Source: Desulfurispora thermophila DSM 16022 (GTDB lineage Bacteria; Bacillota; Desulfotomaculia; Desulfotomaculales; Desulfurisporaceae). Taken from it: DNA of 64,000 nucleotides. The position numbers and the translations under genes were made by a program. Where the stretch lies: NCBI RefSeq assembly GCF_000376385.1, contig NZ_AQWN01000008.1, positions 122,920 through 186,919 on the forward strand, in the 5' to 3' direction. Within the stretch, counting starts at the first letter, position 1; each line of letters begins with the position of its first letter. The notes beneath the pieces were generated by a model. The model searched no databases. It saw only the letters and a list, made by a program, of their open reading frames with translations, and was not told where the DNA came from. Shown piece by piece: positions 1-9,869 of the stretch.

Positions 1-33
1 TTTTCCTGGGTTACTGGCTGGTTTCCCGCCTGA
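1..33 (+). CDS. possible C-terminal tail of an upstream gene
   Basis: An open frame from base 1 ends at a TGA at 31-33 and encodes ten residues ending WVTGWFPA. Because the following bases lead directly into the pyrG leader on the same strand, this may be the end of an upstream gene. The fragment is far too short to name a family, and a chance reading is possible. Confidence 0.25.
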   Translation, partial: FSWVTGWFPA

Positions 34-39
34 ATTGAG

Positions 40-1764
<1,725 letters not shown>

Positions 1765-1809
1765 CCTGCCGTTATTTCGACAATATTTATATTGTTTAAT
1801 GGACTTGAG

Positions 1810-1839
1810 ACAGCTCGCCGGACAGCGGGCTGTTTTTTT
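1810..1839 (+). terminator. rho-independent terminator of pyrG
   Basis: ACAGC/GCTGT arms extended by CGC/GCG, with one mismatched position, are followed by a run of seven T. Confidence 0.8.
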
Positions 1840-2017
1840 CTGACAAAATATTGCAAGAAAAATTTTCCTCAACCGGCCGGCAGTCCGGCAGGATTAACAG
1901 CCCGGTGTGCAGAAAGTGAAAATTAATTATTTTATTACGCGGCCTGAACACAGAGATGGGTAACCAATAACAACCTGAAGGGAGCATGGAGTTGTTTGGG
2001 GTAAAAAAAGGGGGACG

Positions 2018-2446
2018 GTGAGGGAGCCGATGGGCGGAGAAATGTATAGCGTGTTGGTGGTGGATGACCAGCCTGGACTGCGCCGGTTGCTCTATGAAGC
2101 GCTTACCGACGTGTGTCCTTGTGTTCTGGCTGCTGCCGGTGGGCGGGAGGCACTGGCAATGATTGACCGGCACCGGCCGGCCATTGTGCTGCTGGATTTA
2201 AAAATGCCGGGTCTGGATGGCGTGGATACATTGCGCCTGCTGCGGGAGAGGTATCCTGACATGGTGGTTGTGGTCATGACGGCCTACAGTGAACTGGAAA
2301 CGCTGAAAAGCATCAAGGAGCTGGGAGTGAGTCATTATCTGGCCAAACCCTTTGACATTCACGAAGTGCGGTATCTGGTCAAGGCCCTGCTGGCAAAAGT
2401 GGACAAAAAAAACTGCGACTGGCGGGAGAGAGCCGGCGGAGCATGA
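2018..2446 (+). CDS. spo0F: single-domain response regulator, Spo0F type
   Basis: A stand-alone receiver domain that relays phosphoryl groups in the sporulation phosphorelay (family knowledge). Numbered from the GTG at 2018, the acidic pair is Asp16-Asp17 in VVDDQ, the phospho-acceptor is Asp60 in LLDLKMPG, the conserved Thr is Thr88 and the Lys is Lys110 in YLAKPFD. There is no output domain. At 142 residues it is somewhat longer than the approximately 124 of B. subtilis Spo0F, with a short C-terminal extension. The start is uncertain: GTG 2018 has AAGGGGG upstream, while ATG 2030 and ATG 2042 are also possible. The position between pyrG and fba matches the spo0F locus of B. subtilis and supports the name over a chemotaxis CheY. 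Confidence 0.85.
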   Translation: MREPMGGEMYSVLVVDDQPGLRRLLYEALTDVCPCVLAAAGGREALAMIDRHRPAIVLLDLKMPGLDGVDTLRLLRERYPDMVVVVMTAYSELETLKSIKELGVSHYLAKPFDIHEVRYLVKALLAKVDKKNCDWRERAGGA

Positions 2447-2522
2447 AGGGTGGTCGACAGGGCTGCCTGCGGATCCAAAGCGGGCGGTTTGCCAGCATGG
2501 GGTTGGCTGGTAAAGATGATGC

Positions 2523-2554
2523 TTGGAATCCTGTGTAGCGGGTTATGATATAAT
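2523..2554 (+). promoter_or_regulatory. probable extended -10 promoter of fba
   Basis: TATAAT at 2549-2554 is preceded by TG one base away, making an extended -10. A TTGGAA at 2523-2528 is a possible but poorly spaced -35 (20 bases). Confidence 0.5.
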
Positions 2555-2646
2555 CTGTGAATAAGATCTATGTTGCAGGTGTTTCGGGATATTGTTGGGG
2601 ACAATATTGTGGTGAAAACTTAACAGGCAAGGAGGTTTAAATAAAC

Positions 2647-3501
2647 ATGCCTTTTGTACCAGTAGATGTATTGCTTAAACAGGCCGAAGAAGGCCAGTAC
2701 GCCGTGGGGGCCTTCAACTGCAACAATATGGAGATCGTGCAGGCCATCGTGGCGGCCGCCGAGGCGGAAAGGGCGCCTGTGATCATGCAGGCCAGCCAGG
2801 GAGCTATCAAGTACGCCGGTTTGGACTTCATAGTGGCCATGGCCCGCCAGGCCGCGGAAAAGGCCAGCGTGCCTGTGGCGCTGCATCTGGACCACGGTAC
2901 CAGCTTCGCCCAGGTCATGCAGTGCATCCGGGCCGGCTTCAGCTCGGTGATGATCGACGGCTCCAAGTTGCCCCTGGAAGAAAACATCGCTCTCACCCGC
3001 CAGGTGCTGGCCGTGGCCCGGGCGGTGGGCGTATCGGTGGAAGCCGAACTGGGCAAAATAGGTGGGACGGAGGACGATATCAGCGTGGCCGATTGGGAAG
3101 CCATGCTCACCGACCCGGAGGAGGCCAGATACTTTGTGGAGCAGACCGGTGTGGACAGCCTGGCCATAGCCATCGGGACGGCACACGGCCGCTACAAGGG
3201 GGAGCCCAGGCTGGATTTCGACCGTTTGGCCAAAGTACGTTCTTTGGTGAAGATACCCATTGTATTGCACGGTTCTTCCGGTGTGCCCGACGAAGCCATC
3301 CGGCAGGCCATCTCTTTAGGTGTGCGCAAGGTGAACATAGATACCAATATCCGCGAAGCCTTTGTGGCTGCCGCCCGCCGGGTGATCGACGCCCATCCCG
3401 ACGAGATCGACCCGCGCAAGATTTTGGGGCCGGCCCGGGAAGCGGCCACGGCAATTATCCGGGAGAAAATCCGCCTGTTCGGCAGCAGCGGAAAGGCGTA
3501 A
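2647..3501 (+). CDS. fba: class II fructose-1,6-bisphosphate aldolase
   Basis: Zinc-dependent cleavage of fructose-1,6-bisphosphate to dihydroxyacetone phosphate and glyceraldehyde-3-phosphate, cytoplasmic glycolysis and gluconeogenesis. The 284-residue protein has the class II signature around HLDHGTSF (zinc ligand and catalytic Asp), a second zinc region around EAELGKIGGTEDD, and the phosphate-binding HGSSG near residue 210. Start ATG 2647 follows AAGGAGG at ideal distance. The next gene is a small transaldolase, giving a sugar-phosphate pair as in B. subtilis fbaA-ywjH. A tagatose-bisphosphate aldolase (GatY/KbaY) is a close relative, but the genomic context favours FbaA. Confidence 0.93.
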   Translation: MPFVPVDVLLKQAEEGQYAVGAFNCNNMEIVQAIVAAAEAERAPVIMQASQGAIKYAGLDFIVAMARQAAEKASVPVALHLDHGTSFAQVMQCIRAGFSSVMIDGSKLPLEENIALTRQVLAVARAVGVSVEAELGKIGGTEDDISVADWEAMLTDPEEARYFVEQTGVDSLAIAIGTAHGRYKGEPRLDFDRLAKVRSLVKIPIVLHGSSGVPDEAIRQAISLGVRKVNIDTNIREAFVAAARRVIDAHPDEIDPRKILGPAREAATAIIREKIRLFGSSGKA

Positions 3502-3569
3502 GCGAAGGAAACACACCCGCTGCAGACAATTTTTAAGTAAAGCTGATTGCAGGAAAGGGGCGGAGGCGC

Positions 3570-4214
3570 TTGCAACTGTTTCTGGATACCGCCAACATCG
3601 AGGAGATCAAACAGGCCGCATCTTTAGGGGTCATCAGCGGTGTCACTACCAACCCTTCCCTGATTGCCCGGGAAGGACGTGACTTCAAGACCGTCGTCAG
3701 AGAAATTACCGCTATTGTGGACGGTCCGATCAGTGCCGAAGTGATCAGTACTGATGCCGCGGGGATGGTGCAGGAGGCCGAGGAATTGGCCCGCATCCAT
3801 CCCAACGTGGTCATCAAGATACCTATGTTGCCGGAGGGCCTGAAAGCGGTGAAGGAGCTTTCCGCCCGGCAGATCAAGACCAATGTTACCCTGGTCTTTT
3901 CGGCCAACCAGGCGCTTTTAGCCGCCCTGGCCGGAGCCACCTACGTCAGCCCCTTTGTGGGGCGCCTGGACGATGTCGGCCAGGAAGGCATGCAGCTGAT
4001 CGAGGAAATTGTCACCATCTATCACAACTACCGCTTTGCCACCCGCATTATAGCCGCCAGCATCCGCCATCCCATGCACGTACTGCAGGCGGCGCTGGCC
4101 GGCTCCCATATAGCCACGGTGCCCTACGCCGTGCTCATGCAGATGTTCAAGCATCCGCTGACCGACATTGGTGTGGCCAAGTTCCTGGCCGATTGGGAAA
4201 AGGTACCCAGGTAA
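3570..4214 (+). CDS. small transaldolase / fructose-6-phosphate aldolase family
   Basis: A 214-residue member of the short transaldolase family (FSA/TalC/YwjH), which moves or releases dihydroxyacetone units between sugar phosphates in the pentose phosphate pathway through a lysine Schiff base. Family motifs seen are [10 protein letters not shown] at the N-terminus, GVTTNPSLI, the Schiff-base lysine in VVIKIPM near residue 85, and TNVTLVFS. Start is TTG 3570 with GGGGCGGAGG upstream; no ATG fits the conserved N-terminus. It is 68 bases behind fba and probably co-transcribed. Sequence alone does not separate transaldolase from fructose-6-phosphate aldolase activity; the B. subtilis equivalent at this locus is annotated as transaldolase. 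Confidence 0.9.
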   Translation: MQLFLDTANIEEIKQAASLGVISGVTTNPSLIAREGRDFKTVVREITAIVDGPISAEVISTDAAGMVQEAEELARIHPNVVIKIPMLPEGLKAVKELSARQIKTNVTLVFSANQALLAALAGATYVSPFVGRLDDVGQEGMQLIEEIVTIYHNYRFATRIIAASIRHPMHVLQAALAGSHIATVPYAVLMQMFKHPLTDIGVAKFLADWEKVPR

Positions 4215-4241
4215 AATTAATCTTTCATTATAAAAAACTAC

Positions 4242-4270
4242 GGCCCGTCTCTAGTGCTAGCAGACGGGCC
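4242..4270. terminator. strong hairpin behind the transaldolase gene
   Basis: GGCCCGTCT pairs with AGACGGGCC, and CTAG/CTAG extends the stem across a one-base bulge. The + side lacks a T-run; the minus side is followed by TTTTTT, so the hairpin would terminate best on the minus strand or act in both directions. Confidence 0.55.
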
Positions 4271-4332
4271 ACTCTGTCTTAAGCGGCACTTGACGGCACA
4301 GGCGTTGGCGGTTATACTGAACTTGCAAAATC

Positions 4333-4397
4333 GCCCGCGACCGAGCCGCTGGTGCTACCCGTTACGTAATGCGGGCGAGCGCGGGATACACACCCGT
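4333..4397 (+). repeat. right-end fragment of the 208-bp palindromic repeat
   Basis: Resembles the last 65 bases of the complete copy at 61837-62044, including CGAGCCG, GGTGCT, GGGCGAGCGC and the terminal ACACACCCG. The left part of the element is missing. Confidence 0.75.
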
Positions 4398-4456
4398 GCC
4401 TGGCAAATTAGTTGCTATTGGTGGCACAAAATGACAGGAGGCACCATGAGCACGCC

Positions 4457-5077
4457 GTGAGGGACAGACTGAAAGGCTACTGGCGCAGCGCAGTGCAAAA
4501 AATACTCGCTTTGTCCGATTCCCCGCACCGGGTGGCCCTGGGCGTAGCCCTGGGCCTGGCCCTGGATTTCCTGCCCGTACCGGTAATCAGCATTCCCCTC
4601 TCCTACTTGTTGGCCCGAATGCTCAGCATCAGCCCCGTAGCCGCCGTGGTGACGGTTGTCTTCTTCAAATGGGCGGTTCCCTTATTTTTCACTCTGGACT
4701 ATATGGTGGGCAGGCTGCTCCTGGGAGCGCATACCGGTGGTGGCTTGCCGGCATGGCAGAGTATGCCCGGTACCGGTCACCTGCACCCGCAGTACTGGCT
4801 CGGCTGGCTCGGCCAACTGGGTCGCCCCTTTATTCTGGGAGCAGTGATCAACGCTACGCTGGCTTTCATATTGGGCTATGCGGTGGTCTACCATTTATTA
4901 AAATGCCGCCAGCGCATGAAATCCCGTCGTCTGACACCTTCTTTGCGCACCACTGCGGGCAGAACCCGTAACAACACCTGGCACGGCACGTTAGCCCGGT
5001 TTTACCTCGGCCAGCAGAAAAAAGTCCGCATCAGGCCCCACCGGACCAATTTAGTAAATCACAAAGCGAGGTTGTAA
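4457..5077 (+). CDS. DUF2062 family membrane protein
   Basis: An uncharacterised integral membrane protein of about 206 residues. Two hydrophobic stretches, roughly residues 25-65 (GVALGLALDFLPVPVIS and following) and 120-145, carry the DUF2062 pattern, with a basic C-terminal tail. The GTG at 4457 is chosen because the preceding in-frame codons are unconserved. AGGAGG at about 4437-4442 is better placed for the ATG at 4446, which opens a four-codon reading frame (MSTP) whose stop overlaps this GTG; translation may be coupled. It sits between the transaldolase and rho genes, where B. subtilis has murAB and glpX. Function unknown. Confidence 0.7.
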   Translation: MRDRLKGYWRSAVQKILALSDSPHRVALGVALGLALDFLPVPVISIPLSYLLARMLSISPVAAVVTVVFFKWAVPLFFTLDYMVGRLLLGAHTGGGLPAWQSMPGTGHLHPQYWLGWLGQLGRPFILGAVINATLAFILGYAVVYHLLKCRQRMKSRRLTPSLRTTAGRTRNNTWHGTLARFYLGQQKKVRIRPHRTNLVNHKARL

Positions 5078-5086
5078 TTTCCCACC

Positions 5087-6373
5087 GTGAGCAACAACGA
5101 ATACGAAAGCAAAACCATGCAAGAGCTGTATAAAATAGCCCGCGAGCTGGAGATACCGGGCTATTACCGTTTGCGCAAAAAAGAGCTGATTTTCGAGATT
5201 ATGAAAGCGCAGACGGAAAAAAACGGGCTGCTTTACGCCAGCGGGGTGCTGGAGATATTGCCGGAGGGGTATGGCTTTCTGCGGCCCTTCAAATATCAGC
5301 CCAGCAACGACGACATCTATGTGTCGGCCTCCCAGATCCGCCGTTTTGATCTGCGCACGGGCGACCGGGTGGCCGGCCAGGTGCGGGGTCCCAAAGAAAA
5401 CGAGCGTTACTTCGCCCTGCTGCGCGTGGAGCAAATTAACGGCATAGCTGCCGAGGATGCGTTAAACCGGCTGCATTTCGACGGCTTCACCCCCCTGTAC
5501 CCGCAGCGGCGCATCCGCCTGGAAACCAGCCCCGACAAATACGCCACCCGCATCATCGACCTTCTGGCTCCCATCGGCCGCGGCCAGCGCGGCCTGATTG
5601 TCGCCCCACCCAAAGCCGGCAAAACCATGCTCCTTAAAGAGATCGCCCACAGCATTCGGCGCAACCACCCCGAAATTTACCTGATTGTGCTGCTGATTGA
5701 TGAGCGGCCGGAAGAGGTCACCGATATCGAACGCTCGGTGGACGGTGAGGTGGTGTCATCCACCTTTGACGAACCGGCGGAAAACCATGTCAAGGTGGCC
5801 GACATGGCGCTGGAAAGGGCCAAACGCCTGGTGGAGCACAAGTACGATGTGGTGATCCTGATGGACAGCATCACCCGCCTGGCCCGTGCCCACAACCTGG
5901 TGGTGGCGCCCAGCGGCCGCACCCTGAGCGGCGGGGTGGATCCGGCTTCCCTGCACCGGCCCAAGCGCTTTTTCGGGGCGGCGCGCAATCTGGAAGAAGG
6001 GGGCAGCCTGACCATTCTGGCTACCGCCCTCATTGAGACGGGCAGCCGCATGGATGACGTGATCTTTGAAGAGTTCAAAGGTACCGGCAACATGGAATTG
6101 ATCCTGGATCGCCGCCTGGCCGACCGGCGCATTTTCCCGGCCATCGACGTGGTACGTTCGGGAACTCGTAAAGAGGAACTGCTGCTGGAAAAACATGAGC
6201 TGGAGTGGGCCTGGCATTTCCGCAAAGCGGTAGCCGGCATGACCGCTCTGGAGGCCATGGAGCTGTTGCTGGACCGGGTGAAGAAGACCGAGAGCAACCA
6301 GCAGCTCATTCAGACCTTTCGTCCTCCCCGCCGCACTGTGATCAACCAGCCTGTCGAGCCAAAACGGGTTTAA
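5087..6373 (+). CDS. rho: transcription termination factor Rho
   Basis: Hexameric RNA-dependent ATPase that strips RNA polymerase from untranslated transcripts. The 428-residue protein has an N-terminal Rho_N helix bundle, the cold-shock-like RNA-binding domain ([15 protein letters not shown] region), a Walker A motif PPKAGKT near residues 174-180, a Walker B motif [13 protein letters not shown] and the C-terminal R-loop region [14 protein letters not shown]. The GTG at 5087 has only a weak ribosome site; ATG 5117 (MQELYK) is an alternative. It follows the DUF2062 gene by nine bases. The rho-rpmE neighbourhood matches B. subtilis. Confidence 0.95.
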   Translation: MSNNEYESKTMQELYKIARELEIPGYYRLRKKELIFEIMKAQTEKNGLLYASGVLEILPEGYGFLRPFKYQPSNDDIYVSASQIRRFDLRTGDRVAGQVRGPKENERYFALLRVEQINGIAAEDALNRLHFDGFTPLYPQRRIRLETSPDKYATRIIDLLAPIGRGQRGLIVAPPKAGKTMLLKEIAHSIRRNHPEIYLIVLLIDERPEEVTDIERSVDGEVVSSTFDEPAENHVKVADMALERAKRLVEHKYDVVILMDSITRLARAHNLVVAPSGRTLSGGVDPASLHRPKRFFGAARNLEEGGSLTILATALIETGSRMDDVIFEEFKGTGNMELILDRRLADRRIFPAIDVVRSGTRKEELLLEKHELEWAWHFRKAVAGMTALEAMELLLDRVKKTESNQQLIQTFRPPRRTVINQPVEPKRV

Positions 6374-6425
6374 CAGTATAATAACCCCTTCAACCGGTTA
6401 TACTTACTGGTTGAAGGTGGTGCAA

Positions 6426-7406
6426 ATGTCTGAAAAGAGCATGACAAATCTTTCGCATCTCGCAGGTGCTGTGCCGGCAGCGGGTAAGCCTGCTCTGCTG
6501 GTGAAGCTACCTCCGCGGTTAGCGCTTGCGCAGGCGAAGTCTAAATGGAAAAAAACAGCACTGTCCATAGTTTTTTCCCTAATTCTGGCCACAACCTGGC
6601 CTGTATCGCCCTGTGCCGGCAGCCTGGAAGAAAGGTTGTGTGCGCCGGGTGAGGCAGAGGCCATCTGGTGGTTTTACCAGGTGCAGCCGGGAGAAACCTT
6701 GAGCGAACTGGCGGTGCGTTTCGACCTGCCCCTGGAAAGCCTGCTCAGTATAAATGACCTGTCCGACCCGGACTTTTTGCCGGCCGGGCAGCTGCTGAAG
6801 ATACCCGCCGGCGAAGTGCCCTACCGGGTGATGCCGGGCGATACGCTCTGGTCGGTGGCGCGGCGCTTCCAGGTGGATGTGCACGACCTGGCGCGGTACA
6901 ACGATCTGGCCAGTGCCGACTTTCTGCCGGCCGGGCAACTGCTGTACATCCCCGCCAGCTGCCTGGACGGCGGGCAAAGCAGGTATACGCCAACCGGCAG
7001 CCGGGGTACGCAGCGCCTGGATATAGCTTTGAGCTGGCCCGTGGAGGGTTGGGTCAGTTCCCCCTTTGGTCTGCGCCAGGGCCGGCCCCATGAAGGTATT
7101 GATATTGCGGCCGATTTTGGGGAGCCCATCCGGGCAGCGGCCGCCGGGCGGGTGGTCTTTGCCGGCCCGCGCGGTACCTACGGCCTGACCGTGATAATCG
7201 ACCACGGTGACGGTTGGCAGACCCTGTACGCCCACGCCAGCCAACTGCTGGTGAGCGAGGGGCAGGAGGTGGCCGCGGGTGAAACAGTGGCCCTGGTGGG
7301 CAGCACCGGCCGTTCCACCGGCCCGCACCTGCACCTGGAAGTGCGCAAAAACGGCATGCCAGTAAACCCGGCCCGCTATCTGCCGGGCGCGGACGGGTAT
7401 GCGTGA
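6426..7406 (+). CDS. secreted LysM / M23 peptidase
   Basis: A probable exported peptidoglycan endopeptidase of 326 residues. A signal or anchor segment lies near residues 39-62 (hydrophobic IVFSLILATTWPV after two lysines), behind a long cytoplasmic-looking N-terminus. Two LysM peptidoglycan-binding modules follow (YQVQPGETLSELAVRF and YRVMPGDTLWSVARRF, each ending LPAGQLL.IPA). The C-terminal M23 domain keeps zinc ligands in HEGIDIA and HLHLEV, so it should be an active metallopeptidase. The ATG at 6426 has AAGGTGG upstream and is preferred over the in-frame TTG at 6411. The target bond and the time of expression are unknown. Confidence 0.88.
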   Translation: MSEKSMTNLSHLAGAVPAAGKPALLVKLPPRLALAQAKSKWKKTALSIVFSLILATTWPVSPCAGSLEERLCAPGEAEAIWWFYQVQPGETLSELAVRFDLPLESLLSINDLSDPDFLPAGQLLKIPAGEVPYRVMPGDTLWSVARRFQVDVHDLARYNDLASADFLPAGQLLYIPASCLDGGQSRYTPTGSRGTQRLDIALSWPVEGWVSSPFGLRQGRPHEGIDIAADFGEPIRAAAAGRVVFAGPRGTYGLTVIIDHGDGWQTLYAHASQLLVSEGQEVAAGETVALVGSTGRSTGPHLHLEVRKNGMPVNPARYLPGADGYA

Positions 7407-7413
7407 CTTAATC

Positions 7414-7456
7414 GTACCAGCTCGGAAAAGATTGCTCTGGAGCTGGTACTTTTTTA
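7414..7456 (+). terminator. rho-independent terminator of the LysM/M23 gene
   Basis: Perfect 10-bp arms GTACCAGCTC and GAGCTGGTAC flank a 16-base loop and are followed by seven T. Confidence 0.9.
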
Positions 7457-7478
7457 TTGTTAATCGTAATTTATTTTA

Positions 7479-7506
7479 TTGACGCTAACAATTCCTACGT
7501 CATAAA
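7479..7506 (+). promoter_or_regulatory. probable promoter of the AbrB/PIN pair
   Basis: TTGACG at 7479-7484, then 16 bases, then CATAAA at 7501-7506. It lies directly behind the preceding terminator. Confidence 0.5.
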
Positions 7507-7533
7507 ATGTAAGTCAAAGGTAGGTGTAAGGCA

Positions 7534-7770
7534 GTGCCGGTGGTTGTGGTATCCAGTAAAGGACAAATTGTCATTCCAGCCCAAATACGGAAAAAGTATA
7601 AGATAAATCAGGGTGACAGACTGGAAATAAAAGAGATTAATGGCAAGCTGGTTCTGGAGTTGTTGCCCAGGCCGTTTATCGGGCTTTATGGTGCTTTCAG
7701 GGGTAACAGTAGTTTAACCCGGTTACTGCAGGAGGAGCATGCCCTGGAGGTTGAAAAAGAGGAAAAGTAA
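7534..7770 (+). CDS. AbrB/MazE-type antitoxin
   Basis: A 78-residue protein with the swapped-hairpin AbrB fold: VVSSKGQIVIPAQIRKKY near residues 5-22, then GDRLEIKEINGKLVLEL. The acidic C-terminus (EEHALEVEKEEK) would be the toxin-binding tail. As the first gene of a two-gene unit it should neutralise the PIN toxin encoded next and repress the shared promoter (family inference). Start is GTG 7534 with AAGG upstream. It overlaps the toxin gene by 32 bases. Confidence 0.85.
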   Translation: MPVVVVSSKGQIVIPAQIRKKYKINQGDRLEIKEINGKLVLELLPRPFIGLYGAFRGNSSLTRLLQEEHALEVEKEEK

Positions 7771-8170
7771 ACAGTATGTATTGGATGCTTATGCACTGCT
7801 GGCTTTTTTGGAGGCTGAACCCGGTGGTGAAGTAGTGCAGGAATTATTGCAAGCAGCGGACAATATTTTTTTCATCAGCGTTATTAACCTGGGCGAAGTA
7901 TATTACATGCTCTGGCGGGAGCGGGGAAAAGAAGCGGCTGACTTGTTCGCTTTGGAGTTGTGTCAGTTTGACAACATTGTGGTTATTGATGCCAATTGGG
8001 AGCGGGTAAGGATGGCTGCCCGGTTTAAAGCCGGTGGAGGACTTTCTTATGCCGATTGTTTCGCAGCAGCACTGGCCGTGGAAAAAAACGCACCGGTTCT
8101 GACTGGGGATAGAGAATTGGCCAGAATAGCCGATAAGATAAGAATTATTTGGCTGGATCGGAAAAGTTAA
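7739..8170 (+). CDS. PIN-domain toxin, VapC type
   Basis: A 143-residue putative Mg-dependent ribonuclease toxin. The PIN acidic residues are visible: Asp in VLDAYALLAFLE, Glu in INLGEVYY, Asp in SYADCFAA and Asp in LTGDREL. The ATG at 7739 lies inside the antitoxin gene behind a perfect AGGAGG (CAGGAGGAGC), so the two genes are translationally linked. The ten or so basic residues before the PIN fold are not typical, and a later start is possible. The RNA target cannot be read from sequence. Confidence 0.85.
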   Translation: MPWRLKKRKSKQYVLDAYALLAFLEAEPGGEVVQELLQAADNIFFISVINLGEVYYMLWRERGKEAADLFALELCQFDNIVVIDANWERVRMAARFKAGGGLSYADCFAAALAVEKNAPVLTGDRELARIADKIRIIWLDRKS

Positions 8171-8207
8171 TAGCTTAAATTTTAAGTAAAGCAGGGAATG
8201 AAATTAC

Positions 8208-9464
8208 TTGCGCCTGTTATATTGCGACCAGAAAGGAAACTTCTTCGACCACCCGTACCTCAAGGCCGCCGGCCGCAGCGGCCGCAGCTTTGCCGAACTG
8301 ACGCCGGACGACATGATCCCCCTGCCGGATGGGGCTTCTCTGGTCATGCTGCCCGGCTGCCAGCCGGTGGGTATGAAAAAAGGCCGCCTGGTGCGTATGG
8401 AAAGCGATCCGCAGGGCGGCGGGCCGGTCTGGGCCGTGGGGGCGCTTTTGCCCCAGGGTTACACCCGCACCTGGTTGCCCGGCTATATCAAACCGCCGCG
8501 GGCCAACCTGCTGCCTCTCTATGGTTACACCGCGGTGGCCTGGCACAAAGGCAGCGTCTGGGTGGCCGCCCGGTTGACCGACGACCCGCAGCGCTGGGAC
8601 CCGGCCAATTATGAATCGTCCCGCCTGCCGCAGATTGTGCGGCAGCGCCTGGACGCCTCACCCGGCAACCGCATCCTGGCCCAGCTGGCCACCTGTACAC
8701 TGCAGTACCGGTGCTTCACAGCCACCAATATATTCTTGCAACGCTGGGAGGGCGGCGTGCCGGTTTCGCCGGTTTGCAACGCCCGCTGCCTGGGCTGCAT
8801 CTCCCGGCAGCCCGCCGGTTGCTGCCCGGCACCCCAGTCCCGGATAAATTTTCGGCCGGATGTGGCGGAAGTGGTGGAAGTGATGAGCGAGCACCTGCAG
8901 GCCGCCGGCCCGGAGGGTATTATCAGTTTCGGTCAGGGCTGTGAGGGCGACCCGGCCCTGGCCTGGCCGGTGGTGAGCGAGTCCATAGCGCGGGTGCGGC
9001 GCCTTGTCACACAGGGCACCATCAATATGAACACCAATGCCGGGCATACGGCCGGCGTGGAGGCCATCTGCCGGGCCGGCCTGGACGCCATCCGGGTGAG
9101 TATGATCAGCGCCCGGCCGCAAGTTTACCACGCTTACTACCGTCCGGCCGGTTACCAGTTGACCGATGTAATCAAGTCCATAGAAACGGCCCGTTCTCTG
9201 GGAGTGCAGGTTTCCTTGAACCTGCTGGCCCTGCCCGGACTCACCGACCTGCCGCTGGAAATGGCAGCCTGGCAGGAATTTTTGCAGAGCGGTCTGGTGA
9301 ACATGGTTCAGTTGCGCAATCTGAACATCGACCCGGATTACCTGCTGGCCCGCTTGCCCGGCCTGGGCCAGGCGGCTCCGGCCGGCATGGATGCCTTTTT
9401 ACAGATGCTGGAGCAAATCCCTGGCCTGAAAGTGGGCAATTTCACCCACCCGGTCGGGAGGTAA
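8208..9464 (+). CDS. radical SAM protein of unknown function
   Basis: A 418-residue protein with a central radical SAM core. The cluster-binding cysteines lie in CNARCLGC (C-x3-C-x2-C) near residue 190, followed by further Cys in CISRQPAGCC. About 185 residues precede the cluster motif, longer than in minimal radical SAM enzymes and containing no domain I can name. The core continues with GCEGDP and NMNTNAGHT, expected for strands of the barrel. Start is TTG 8208 behind GCAGGGA; an ATG at 8198 is in a different frame. It lies between the toxin pair and rpmE and shares no obvious pathway with them. The substrate is unknown. Confidence 0.8.
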   Translation: MRLLYCDQKGNFFDHPYLKAAGRSGRSFAELTPDDMIPLPDGASLVMLPGCQPVGMKKGRLVRMESDPQGGGPVWAVGALLPQGYTRTWLPGYIKPPRANLLPLYGYTAVAWHKGSVWVAARLTDDPQRWDPANYESSRLPQIVRQRLDASPGNRILAQLATCTLQYRCFTATNIFLQRWEGGVPVSPVCNARCLGCISRQPAGCCPAPQSRINFRPDVAEVVEVMSEHLQAAGPEGIISFGQGCEGDPALAWPVVSESIARVRRLVTQGTINMNTNAGHTAGVEAICRAGLDAIRVSMISARPQVYHAYYRPAGYQLTDVIKSIETARSLGVQVSLNLLALPGLTDLPLEMAAWQEFLQSGLVNMVQLRNLNIDPDYLLARLPGLGQAAPAGMDAFLQMLEQIPGLKVGNFTHPVGR

Positions 9465-9479
9465 AATCCCATTAATTTG

Positions 9480-9508
9480 TTGCCCGCACCGGCGGGCTGT
9501 GTTATAAT
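9480..9508 (+). promoter_or_regulatory. sigma-A type promoter of rpmE
   Basis: TTGCCC at 9480-9485, a 17-base spacer, then TATAAT at 9503-9508 with an upstream TG (extended -10). Confidence 0.8.
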
Positions 9509-9519
9509 GATAGGGTGTG

Positions 9520-9544
9520 TAAACTGTTAAACCCTGACAGTTTA
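9520..9544. promoter_or_regulatory. inverted repeat in the rpmE leader
   Basis: Perfect 8-bp arms TAAACTGT and ACAGTTTA separated by nine bases, lying between the promoter and the ribosome site. It could be an operator or a small RNA hairpin. It does not resemble the Zur box known from B. subtilis. Confidence 0.55.
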
Positions 9545-9575
9545 AATAACCCTTTTTACGAAAGAGGTGAGCCCT

Positions 9576-9776
9576 GTGAAAGAAGGCATCCATCCCAAAT
9601 ATCAAAAAGCGCGCGTCACCTGCGTCTGCGGCGAAACCTTCGAGACCGGTTCAACCAAAAAAGAGCTGCGGGTGGAGATTTGCTCCAAATGTCACCCGTT
9701 TTACACCGGCTCGCAGCGCGTTGTGGAAACGGGCGGCCGGGCCGACAAGTTCCGCAAAAAATATGGCCTTAAGTAG
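9576..9776 (+). CDS. rpmE: 50S ribosomal protein L31, zinc-binding type
   Basis: A 66-residue large-subunit protein beginning MKEGIHPKY. The cysteines in VTCVCGETF and ICSKCHPF make it the C+ (zinc-binding) form rather than the zinc-free paralogue. GTG 9576 is chosen because GAGGTG lies at the right distance and the conserved N-terminus starts there; GTG 9567 would add three residues. Its own promoter and a downstream hairpin make it a single-gene unit. Confidence 0.95.
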   Translation: MKEGIHPKYQKARVTCVCGETFETGSTKKELRVEICSKCHPFYTGSQRVVETGGRADKFRKKYGLK

Positions 9777-9781
9777 TAGAG

Positions 9782-9810
9782 ATAGCAGAGCGGGGGCTCT
9801 GCTATTTGCT
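9782..9810 (+). terminator. hairpin terminator of rpmE
   Basis: ATAGCAGAGC pairs with GCTCTGCTAT around a GGGG loop, then a short TTT. The T-run is weak. Confidence 0.6.
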
Positions 9811-9869
9811 TACCTGGGGTTTTCGGACAGTGTGATTTTGAGCTATGCGGCCGGGAAGGGGGGACACTG

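Noticed and set aside
4254..4460. 68-codon frame in the gap before the DUF2062 gene
   Set aside because: It lies across a hairpin and a repeat fragment and has no ribosome site; only its last four codons (MSTP) have one.
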